Positions 1 to 5,866 of a stretch of DNA of 40,323 nucleotides are shown here, piece by piece. The notes beneath the pieces are model-generated. The model was not told where the DNA came from. It did not search any database and saw only the letters and a list, made by a program, of their open reading frames with translations. The stretch lies in the NCBI GenBank assembly GCA_947168335.1, contig CAMVLM010000016.1, positions 1-40,323 on the forward strand. The letters run 5' to 3'. How positions within the stretch are numbered: the first letter of the stretch is position 1; each line of letters begins with the position of its first letter. Position numbers and translations under genes: made by a program. The stretch is from an uncultured Butyrivibrio sp. Its GTDB lineage: Bacteria; Bacillota; Clostridia; Lachnospirales; Lachnospiraceae.

Positions 1-23
1 AGGCTTATAAAGCCTCTTTTTTT
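1..23 (+). terminator. Rho-independent terminator of a gene left of the window
   Basis: Six-base stem AGGCTT (1-6) / AAGCCT (10-15) with a 3-nt loop, then C and seven T (17-23). It would end a + strand transcript that begins outside the window. The window starts at the stem, so the stem may be longer than seen. Confidence 0.65.
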
Positions 24-30
24 AATGGAT

Positions 31-149
31 TAGGCGGGGGTCGAACGACGAGACCTCCGTGCGAAGCATGGAGAGGAGGCGCCAGTGGCGCGTCCGTGTC
101 GAAGGCCGGCCTGAAAGGCGGCGATGCCGCCGGCGGGACTCCCGCCACT
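31..149. other. GC-rich array of small hairpins (possible repeat or structured RNA)
   Basis: I count 85 G/C in 119 bases (about 71%), far above the surrounding sequence. It is packed with short perfect or near-perfect hairpins with tiny loops: 55-62/66-73 (8 bp, one G-T, loop GAA), 79-83/87-91 (5 bp), 117-122/126-131 (6 bp, loop GAT) and 132-138/140-146 (7 bp around one base). GGCGGG at 33-38 can also pair with CCCGCC at 141-146 to close the whole block. No convincing protein is encoded. It sits between two terminators, so it is either a dispersed repeat or the body of a small RNA; I do not recognise an RNA family. Confidence 0.5.
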
Positions 150-194
150 AAGGGGGCTGTCGCACTAATTTCTTAGTGCGACAGCCCCCTTTTT
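150..194 (+). terminator. Strong hairpin terminator with 19-bp perfect stem
   Basis: The arms 150-168 and 173-191 are perfect reverse complements (19 bp) around a TTTC loop. The T run that overlaps the end of the right arm reaches 194 (T190-T194), so the structure is polar for the + strand. Read from the - strand the hairpin is followed by TTAGTGG with no T run, so it is a poor terminator for the lipoprotein gene that converges on it. Stem sequence containing GGGGCTGTCGCA recurs, from memory, in Clostridia as a repeat or transposon-end motif; that is recollection, not a search. Confidence 0.75.
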
Positions 195-258
195 GAGGTG
201 AACCCGACGGCTCATGATTCTAATGGGTAAAAGTCAGACCGTGCCCGACAGTGAAAAT

Positions 259-1611
259 TTAGAACTGATATCCATCAGTGATTTCACCGTTAAGGATGTT
301 GTATCTGTCGATGTATGTCTTTGTTGTCTCGATGAGCTGATCGATTGTGAATGTGTTATTGTAAAGAACCTGCTTAGCATAGTGTGTGCTGTCTGTAGCA
401 GTAATTGTAACACCATTTGTAAGATCAAGCAGCTCGAAACCGATAATAACCGGAATTGTTGCACCGGGCTGAATATCATTGTAGTTAAGTGTGCTTGTAC
501 CGCTTATGTAAGATGATTCAAGTGAATAAGGTCCCTGGTTAGCAACTACATCAACTACTGAACTGAATGACATAGCCTTGTCAGAATTGTTTGTAAATGA
601 ACCAACCATGAATACTGCAGGCTTGTTGTAGTACTCGCTGAGACCGATGATTGCAGCATCAACTGTGAATGAGAAGTTACTTGATGTATCAGGTGATGTT
701 GCAATGATTGCATCAGCTGCAGCAGTAGCGGAATCAAGAGCGATTGTCTTGCTCATGATCTGTGCATTGTTGTAGCTTATTGAATCAACACTTGTAACTG
801 TTACAGGGCTTGTTGCGTTGTTAAGCTCGTAAACTTCTCTGACAGTAAGTGAATTACCGGGCATGATATCTGTGTAATTGTTAGATCCTGTTGAATCATC
901 ATTAAGAGGATGATTATAAGGAAGATATCCGCTTGATAACTGTATGCCGTCCTGGAAGAGGTTGGTCTCCAAAGCGCTTCCGAAGCTTGCTGCTTCTGTG
1001 CTGTTGTTTGTAAATACAAAATCAACGATAAGAAGGTTCTTGCCTTCGCCGTCATCTGTAAGTACAGCACCCTGGATCCCAAGAGTATAAGCTGACTGTG
1101 TAACCTTCTTCTCAAGTGTTGAAAGCTCACGATCCTCGCTCATAACAGTAACTGTCTTCTTGTAATTCTTAGTATAAGAATCAGCCTGGATATGAATTGT
1201 TCCTGAAGTTGTACCTGCAGGAAGGAGATAAGACTCCTGCATAGTTGCAGATGAACCGGGAGCAACGTTTACATCATTGTTGATAGCATAAGGATTGTTG
1301 GAACCAAGATAACATGTCTCAAGAGCGGTTCCGTTCAAAGAACAACTAAGATCGAGATCGAAGCTGTAGCTTGACTCCTCCTGATCGGTATTGTTTACTG
1401 CTGTGTAATTTACGATAAGAACTTCATTGTCGCCTTCGTCGCAGATAAATACTTCCTGAAGAGTGTCGTCATGTCTGGGCTGAGGTCTTGCTGCACCCAG
1501 AACTGCTTCTCCGATTCTCTGGTATGTGCGGATCATTCCGCAACCGGTACAAGTAACGCAAAGAAGCGTCACCATGAACAGTGACATTAATGATTTTCCC
1601 ACTTTTTTCAT
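259..1611 (-). CDS. Putative lipoprotein with three Ig-like (DUF5067-type) repeats
   Basis: 450 aa. The N-terminus is a lipoprotein-like signal: KK at residues 2-3, a hydrophobic core (about 8-20) and Cys24 in CTGC, an imperfect lipobox, so membrane anchoring is likely but not certain. Three repeats of about 90 residues follow, near 51-130, 173-268 and 313-400. Each carries a variant of LIVxYxxxNNT (LIVNYTAVNNT, LIVDFVFTNNS, FMVGSFTNNS) and a later PG-S/T turn before a beta strand, as in DUF5067-like domains found in Gram-positive surface lipoproteins. The start has AAAGGGG about 7 nt upstream. It is divergent from the secreted-protein gene at 1855. Its role is unknown; binding of a ligand or partner at the cell surface is only a guess. 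Confidence 0.75.
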   Translation of the reverse strand: MKKVGKSLMSLFMVTLLCVTCTGCGMIRTYQRIGEAVLGAARPQPRHDDTLQEVFICDEGDNEVLIVNYTAVNNTDQEESSYSFDLDLSCSLNGTALETCYLGSNNPYAINNDVNVAPGSSATMQESYLLPAGTTSGTIHIQADSYTKNYKKTVTVMSEDRELSTLEKKVTQSAYTLGIQGAVLTDDGEGKNLLIVDFVFTNNSTEAASFGSALETNLFQDGIQLSSGYLPYNHPLNDDSTGSNNYTDIMPGNSLTVREVYELNNATSPVTVTSVDSISYNNAQIMSKTIALDSATAAADAIIATSPDTSSNFSFTVDAAIIGLSEYYNKPAVFMVGSFTNNSDKAMSFSSVVDVVANQGPYSLESSYISGTSTLNYNDIQPGATIPVIIGFELLDLTNGVTITATDSTHYAKQVLYNNTFTIDQLIETTKTYIDRYNILNGEITDGYQF

Positions 1612-1649
1612 ATTTCATTCCCCTTTTAAATAATTAATAGAACCCGTAA

Positions 1650-1678
1650 AATTTAGCATAAATGTAAATAAAAATCAA
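1650..1678 (-). promoter_or_regulatory. Candidate promoter for the lipoprotein gene
   Basis: On the - strand TTGATT (1673-1678) and TAAATT (1650-1655) are separated by 17 bp, about 40 bases before the start codon. Both boxes match only 4 of 6 consensus bases in an AT-rich stretch, so this is weak. Confidence 0.3.
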
Positions 1679-1801
1679 GTTTTACGTATAGCTAACGAAA
1701 TATCATTTCAAATTCATGTGAGAGAAAAATGAAGGTAACCTTAATTTTTCTTAAGAAATGAGAAAAAGCAAGAATTCATCTTGCATTTGGATTATCTTGT
1801 G

Positions 1802-1829
1802 TTTAGAATGATTTTAGTCACAATATAAA
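1802..1829 (+). promoter_or_regulatory. Candidate promoter for the secreted protein at 1855
   Basis: TTTAGA (1802-1807), a 16-bp spacer, TATAAA (1824-1829), then a strong AAGGAGG (1842-1848) and ATG at 1855. The leader would be about 20 nt. The rest of the 1612-1854 spacer is AT-rich with a small inverted repeat (CAAGA/TCTTG) and no gene. Confidence 0.4.
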
Positions 1830-1854
1830 GTAATTCTATATAAGGAGGAATGGT

Positions 1855-2670
1855 ATGAAAAAGGAATTATTTACATTGAAAGGGGTTATTACAGCTTTAT
1901 TCGTAGCAGCCTTTTTTGTTGTAGCAGGTTCATCATTTGGGGCTATTAAGGCAGACGCAGCAGTATCTTTCAGAACTCGCACAAATGCTGATTCATGGAA
2001 GACACCCTTTGATAACACCAAGGACGTACTTTTCATAAAGAGCGGCGTATACAATTCAAATGCAGTTCAGATCAAGCTTTCTGATACAAAGGATCGCACA
2101 ATCAACGTATATGCATGTCCTCGTAATCTTAAGTACAAGAGAACATACTACAAGAAGAACACAGAAGATGAGACATATGTATTAAGATTCTCATTCTTCA
2201 CAACCAAGAAGAATCAGTTCTTTGATTTCAAGTTCAGAGTAGATGGAACAATCTACAAGCTCAGAGTTTTTGCAGGTACAACAGATCCTGTCAAGGAAGC
2301 TAAGTTTGGTAAAACTGTGCTTTCAAACAGAAGCGGTGAGCTTGGAGCATCTGATTGTGTAACAGAGCTTAAGAAGGAAACACTTTCAGTAAAGATGAAT
2401 TCTGATTTTGCTCTTGTTTCAATTGAGAGAGGTGCTTACAAGAATTCTGAGGATTCTTACCTTACATTCAAGAAGATTAAGAACAGATCAAAGCTTTCAC
2501 TCAGTGATATCGCACCTGAGAATTCAAAGACAGTTGATTCTGATGAGAGCATTTACGAGGATAGCATGATCGCTCCTACTGTAATCCGCATCAACTACAG
2601 AATCAAGAAGACCGGAACAACAGCTTACTACGATTACTACATCAACAGACTTGTAAGTTCCGATAACTAA
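1855..2670 (+). CDS. Small secreted protein of unknown function
   Basis: 271 aa. Classical signal peptide: MKKE, a hydrophobic core around residues 12-30, and an A-D-A cleavage site just before AVSF, giving a mature basic protein of about 235 residues. The mature part is rich in Lys, Tyr and Phe and alternates polar and hydrophobic residues, suggesting a beta-rich fold. No transmembrane segment follows and I see no sortase motif, cell-wall-binding repeat or catalytic signature, so it should be released or loosely attached. An excellent SD (AAGGAGG, 6 nt spacing) and a following terminator mark it as a monocistronic, well-expressed gene. I do not recognise the family. Confidence 0.8.
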   Translation: MKKELFTLKGVITALFVAAFFVVAGSSFGAIKADAAVSFRTRTNADSWKTPFDNTKDVLFIKSGVYNSNAVQIKLSDTKDRTINVYACPRNLKYKRTYYKKNTEDETYVLRFSFFTTKKNQFFDFKFRVDGTIYKLRVFAGTTDPVKEAKFGKTVLSNRSGELGASDCVTELKKETLSVKMNSDFALVSIERGAYKNSEDSYLTFKKIKNRSKLSLSDIAPENSKTVDSDESIYEDSMIAPTVIRINYRIKKTGTTAYYDYYINRLVSSDN

Positions 2671-2710
2671 TTTAATATTTGATATAATTCAAAAATCAAT
2701 ATTATAATAA

Positions 2711-2737
2711 AGCGTCCGAGTAATATCGGACGTTTTT
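2711..2737 (+). terminator. Rho-independent terminator after the secreted-protein gene
   Basis: CGTCCGA (2713-2719) pairs with TCGGACG (2726-2732) across a 6-nt loop, followed by five T (2733-2737). Confidence 0.85.
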
Positions 2738-2763
2738 ATTATGTCATAGTAGCGGTGAAAAAT

Positions 2764-3666
2764 ATGCCACAAAGATTATCTACTTATTTAAAAAATAAAT
2801 ACGGTGAGAAAATCTACAGATTGTCTCTTACATCAGGGTGCAGCTGTCCAAACAGGGATGGCAGCATCATTCTTCCTGACGGCAGGCCTGCCACAGAGGG
2901 CTGTAGTTTTTGCTCTGAAGGCGGATCGGGTGATTTTGCCGCATCTTTTGCTCCGGTTGATGAACAGATTGAAGAGGCAAAGGAAATTATTTGCAGAAAA
3001 ACAAATGCGACAAAGTTTATCGCATATTTTCAATCGTTTACAAATACGTATGGAGACATAGACAGACTGGAAAAAATCTATATGTCTGCAATCACCAGGG
3101 ATGATATTGAAATACTGTCACTTGGAACAAGACCTGACTGCCTGGGAGAAGATGTGATTTCCATGCTTGAGAGGCTTGTAAGAATTAAGCCTGTCTGGAT
3201 TGAGCTGGGGCTTCAGACAGTTTCCGAAAAATCTGCCGAAAGCTTCGGGCGTGGTTATGAGCTTTCCGTGTTTGAGGATGCCTACAAGAGACTTAAAGAA
3301 ATAGGGATAGAAGTAATAGTTCATGTTATTTTCGGACTTCCCGGGGAGAGCAGAAAGGATATGCTTTCTACAATTAATTATCTGTCTCATTTGTCACCTG
3401 CCCTTGATGGTATAAAAATACAAAATCTTCAGATTCTGAAGGGAACGAGAATGTGCAGGGAATATGAGGAGAATCCTTTTCATATCCTTACGCTTGAAGA
3501 GTATACGGATATTGTAAATGAAAGCCTTAAGATGCTTCCTGATACGACAGTAATCCACAGAATAACCGGTGACGGGCCAAAGAAACTTCTGGTTCAGCCC
3601 AAATGGAGTGCTGATAAAAAGCGAGTTCTTAATTATATGAATAAAAACTTGTTTTATGGGAGCTGA
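2764..3666 (+). CDS. Radical SAM protein, TIGR01212 (YhcC/YtqA) family
   Basis: 300 aa from ATG 2764. The cluster region near the N-terminus reads TSGCSCPNRDG and then GCSFC about 20 residues later, the YhcC/YtqA arrangement rather than the plain CxxxCxxC. The SPASM-free core follows: a LSLGTRPDC stretch, ELGLQT, and a conserved IVHVIFGLPGE segment, all typical of this family and of its Elp3-like relatives. The substrate is not established from sequence; an RNA-modifying role is a family-level guess. GTG at 2755 in the same frame is an alternative start, but GGTGA at 2754-2758 is better placed as the SD for ATG 2764. It runs into proB with a 48-bp gap and is probably co-transcribed. Confidence 0.85.
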   Translation: MPQRLSTYLKNKYGEKIYRLSLTSGCSCPNRDGSIILPDGRPATEGCSFCSEGGSGDFAASFAPVDEQIEEAKEIICRKTNATKFIAYFQSFTNTYGDIDRLEKIYMSAITRDDIEILSLGTRPDCLGEDVISMLERLVRIKPVWIELGLQTVSEKSAESFGRGYELSVFEDAYKRLKEIGIEVIVHVIFGLPGESRKDMLSTINYLSHLSPALDGIKIQNLQILKGTRMCREYEENPFHILTLEEYTDIVNESLKMLPDTTVIHRITGDGPKKLLVQPKWSADKKRVLNYMNKNLFYGS

Positions 3667-3714
3667 GAATATACAATATTGTTCAATGAAATCAAAACAC
3701 GGGGAGTATGAAAA

Positions 3715-4524
3715 ATGAGTCCGAAGAAAATCAGAAAAGAGCGTATCGTAGTAAAGGTTGGAACCTCGACTATCACCAATGATAATGGCGGTATAAATAT
3801 TCATCAGATAGATCTTTTATGCAGAGCCCTTTCAGGAATTGAGAATCTTGGTTATGATGTGGTACTTGTAAGTTCCGGTGCTATCGCAGTAGGTGCAAAC
3901 AAGATGAGATTAAAGCAGAAGCCGAAGGATCTGCGACTTAAGCAGGCTGCAGCTTCAGTCGGACAGAGCGAACTGATGCATCTTTACGATAAGCTTTTTG
4001 GAGAATATGGACGTCTCGTAGGCCAGATATTGCTTGATAATGATGACGTTGAGAATCCTATCAGAAGAGAAAATCTTCAGAATACCTTTGATGCTCTTCT
4101 TGAGAATCATATTATCCCCATTGTTAATGAAAACGACTCAGTCAGCCATGCCGAGATTGAATCGGAGCAGAAGCTGTTTTCTGATAACGATATGCTTTCA
4201 GCTATAGTTGCAGTTTTCTGTGGGGCCTGCAAGCTGATTATCCTTTCTGATATTGAAGGTCTTTATGATAAGAATCCGGCAAAGAATGCTGATGCAAAAC
4301 TTATAAGCCGTGTTGAAAATATTGATGAATCAATCTATGCACTCGCCGAAGGAAGCGGTTCAAACAGAGGAACCGGAGGAATGATTACAAAGCTTCAGGC
4401 TGCTGAACTTGCTACTTCCAGAGGAGTGGATGTTCTTATTACAAACGGAAAAAATACAGATTATCTCTATGACATAATTGAGAAAAAGCATGTAGGAACG
4501 CTTTTTGTCGCTAAGGAGAATTGA
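3715..4524 (+). CDS. proB: Glutamate 5-kinase
   Basis: 269 aa. It phosphorylates L-glutamate to gamma-glutamyl phosphate, the first step of proline synthesis, in the cytoplasm. It is a complete amino-acid-kinase domain: VVKVGTSTI at the N-terminus, LVSSGAIAVG, IPIVNENDSVS, FSDNDMLSA, LILSDIEGLYD-type segment and GTGGMITKLQAA near the end. It lacks the C-terminal PUA domain found in E. coli ProB (367 aa); short PUA-less forms are common in Firmicutes. SD GGGGAG lies 8 nt before the ATG. The partner gene proA is not adjacent but about 20 kb downstream at 24171. Feedback inhibition by proline is known for the family. Confidence 0.95.
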   Translation: MSPKKIRKERIVVKVGTSTITNDNGGINIHQIDLLCRALSGIENLGYDVVLVSSGAIAVGANKMRLKQKPKDLRLKQAAASVGQSELMHLYDKLFGEYGRLVGQILLDNDDVENPIRRENLQNTFDALLENHIIPIVNENDSVSHAEIESEQKLFSDNDMLSAIVAVFCGACKLIILSDIEGLYDKNPAKNADAKLISRVENIDESIYALAEGSGSNRGTGGMITKLQAAELATSRGVDVLITNGKNTDYLYDIIEKKHVGTLFVAKEN

Positions 4525-5090
4525 TGGAAAGTGTTATTTTGACCGAGAGACTTAAGCTGCGGAAGTGGAAAGAGAGTGATGCGGAAAAACTGTATACACT
4601 TGCGAAAGCGGCTGAAGTCGGAGAAGGTGCAGGATGGCTTCCGCATACAGATGTTGACTATTCAAGAGCAATAATCAGAACCATTCTTTCAGCTGAGGGT
4701 GAGTACTGTATCACCAATGCGCAGGATAATGAATCTCCGGTCGGAAGTATAGGCTTCAGGATTGCTGCATCCCAAAGACGCGGGATTGACAGAGAAGACG
4801 AAGCGGAAGTCGGCTACTGGATAGGCAGGGATTACTGGAACAGAGGCTTTGCCACAGAAGCCCTAAGCGAGATAATCAGACACTGTTTTGTGGATATTGG
4901 TCTAAACAGGGTCTGGGGAAGCTATTTTGACGGCAATGACAGATCCAGAAGAGTAATGGAAAAATGCGGACTCGTTTTTCATCACAGGAACGAGAATATG
5001 TACAATGCCATGCTGAAAAAGTATTATAACGAAACAATGATGTGTATCACTGCAGAAGAATACTTCAGAACAAATAAGGAGCAGCTTTAA
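4524..5090 (+). CDS. GNAT acetyltransferase, RimJ/RimL type
   Basis: 188 aa. It begins TERLKLRKWKESDAEKLY, the usual start of RimJ/RimL-like GNAT proteins, and carries the acetyl-CoA loop RDYWNRGFATEAL (about residues 110-122) followed by NRVWGSYFDGNDRSRRVMEKCG, the hallmark second half of the fold. The acceptor cannot be told; protein N-termini, antibiotics or small amines are all possible in this superfamily. ATG 4524 overlaps the proB stop in TGATG, with AAGGAG 5 nt upstream inside proB, so the two are translationally coupled. An in-frame TTG just before it is less likely. The stop codon lies in the loop of the following terminator. Confidence 0.85.
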   Translation: MESVILTERLKLRKWKESDAEKLYTLAKAAEVGEGAGWLPHTDVDYSRAIIRTILSAEGEYCITNAQDNESPVGSIGFRIAASQRRGIDREDEAEVGYWIGRDYWNRGFATEALSEIIRHCFVDIGLNRVWGSYFDGNDRSRRVMEKCGLVFHHRNENMYNAMLKKYYNETMMCITAEEYFRTNKEQL

Positions 5091-5102
5091 CGCTGCTCCT
5101 TT
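5076..5102 (+). terminator. Terminator between convergent genes
   Basis: Ten-bp perfect stem AAGGAGCAGC (5076-5085) / GCTGCTCCTT (5092-5101) with a 6-nt loop that contains most of the GNAT stop codon. The T run is short on both sides, so it may serve the convergent gene as well; the two genes are only 15 bp apart. Confidence 0.7.
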
Positions 5103-5105
5103 AAA

Positions 5106-5684
5106 TTACTCTATTGTAGTACCTTGAATGTACTTGTCATAAATCTCGGAAAGATATGTCTTAACCATTTCGATGTCTGCCATCTTGCGAAGTTCTGTGT
5201 TGCCCATTGCAATAGCAATCTCATCTGCAAGAAGAAGCATATCATAGATTGCAAGCTTGAAGTCATTTCTTGACATGTTATCGATATTGATCTTCATAAG
5301 ATGAGTACCAAGCTTCATGGTAACGTTCTCGTCTGCGATTCCTGTTTTTAAAACCTTGGTTTCAGGATCGTAATTCACATAAAGAATAAGCTTTTCTTTT
5401 TCGTGCTTCTTCAATGTGAGGCTTGTCTGATGACTGAGCTCCATCCACTCATAGAGATCTGCGTCATCGGGATGAAGAAGATAGTTTGTAAGTTCCTCTC
5501 TGTGCTTTTCTACATACTGAAGATATTTGCTGGCATTAGGGCCTGTGTATGAAAGCTCAACCTTAAGTCCGTTTTCGGTTTTAAGAAGACGGCATTTTGA
5601 TGCAACTTCTTTGATCTTAAGTGTATTTTCTGTATTACCGATCTGTTTGAATAAACCTGTTTCAAGTTCCTGTTTGAATTCCAT
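5106..5684 (-). CDS. Conserved-looking cytosolic protein of unknown function
   Basis: 192 aa from ATG 5684, chosen because GGAGGT (5695-5700 on the - strand) is 10 nt upstream; an in-frame TTG at 5702 overlaps that SD and is rejected. No signal peptide and no transmembrane segment. The first half is Lys/Glu-rich with two short beta-like runs (GLKVELSYTG, KLILYVNYD), and the last 60 residues look helical (NDFKLAIYDMLLLADEIAIAM). I do not recognise a domain or catalytic motif. It shares a divergent promoter region with ftsK. Confidence 0.75.
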   Translation of the reverse strand: MEFKQELETGLFKQIGNTENTLKIKEVASKCRLLKTENGLKVELSYTGPNASKYLQYVEKHREELTNYLLHPDDADLYEWMELSHQTSLTLKKHEKEKLILYVNYDPETKVLKTGIADENVTMKLGTHLMKINIDNMSRNDFKLAIYDMLLLADEIAIAMGNTELRKMADIEMVKTYLSEIYDKYIQGTTIE

Positions 5685-5750
5685 ATATAAAATTACCTCC
5701 AAAAAGAATATATAGCTTTAACAATTCTTTCTTCTTATTGAAACGTGATT

Positions 5751-5783
5751 AGTATAGCACATAGATTTAAAAAATGATATACT
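5751..5783. promoter_or_regulatory. Back-to-back extended -10 promoters (ftsK and the divergent gene)
   Basis: On the + strand TGATATACT (5775-5783) is an extended -10 box; on the - strand TGCTATACT (complement of 5751-5759) is another. The two -10 hexamers face away from each other 21 bp apart, so the two promoters must overlap. Neither has a good -35, as expected for extended -10 promoters. The + start would fall near 5790 and the - start near 5744. Confidence 0.45.
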
Positions 5784-5790
5784 ATTTCAT

Positions 5791-5841
5791 GGTATGCGCC
5801 TTCGTTAAGGATTACTTAAAACAACGGATAAGGCACATGCC
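5791..5841 (+). promoter_or_regulatory. Hairpin leader at the 5' end of the ftsK transcript
   Basis: GGTATGCGCC TT (from 5791) pairs with AAGGCACATGCC (5830-5841) with one G-T and one C-A opposition, then continues through CGTT/AACG with bulges to close a loop near 5807-5822. There is no T run after it, so it is not a terminator. If the extended -10 at 5778-5783 is used, the message starts at or just before this stem. A role in mRNA stability or translation control is inferred. Confidence 0.4.
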
Positions 5842-5866
5842 GGGGAAAAAGTTTTGAGAAGTACGG

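Noticed and set aside
214-516. A 100-codon open frame on the + strand opposite the lipoprotein gene
   Set aside because: Cys/Val-rich translation with no SD. It is the mirror of a well-supported lipoprotein with start, SD and signal sequence on the - strand.
3673-3682. Perfect 10-bp palindrome ACAATATTGT before proB
   Set aside because: Too short and too AT-rich to stand out from chance in this sequence.
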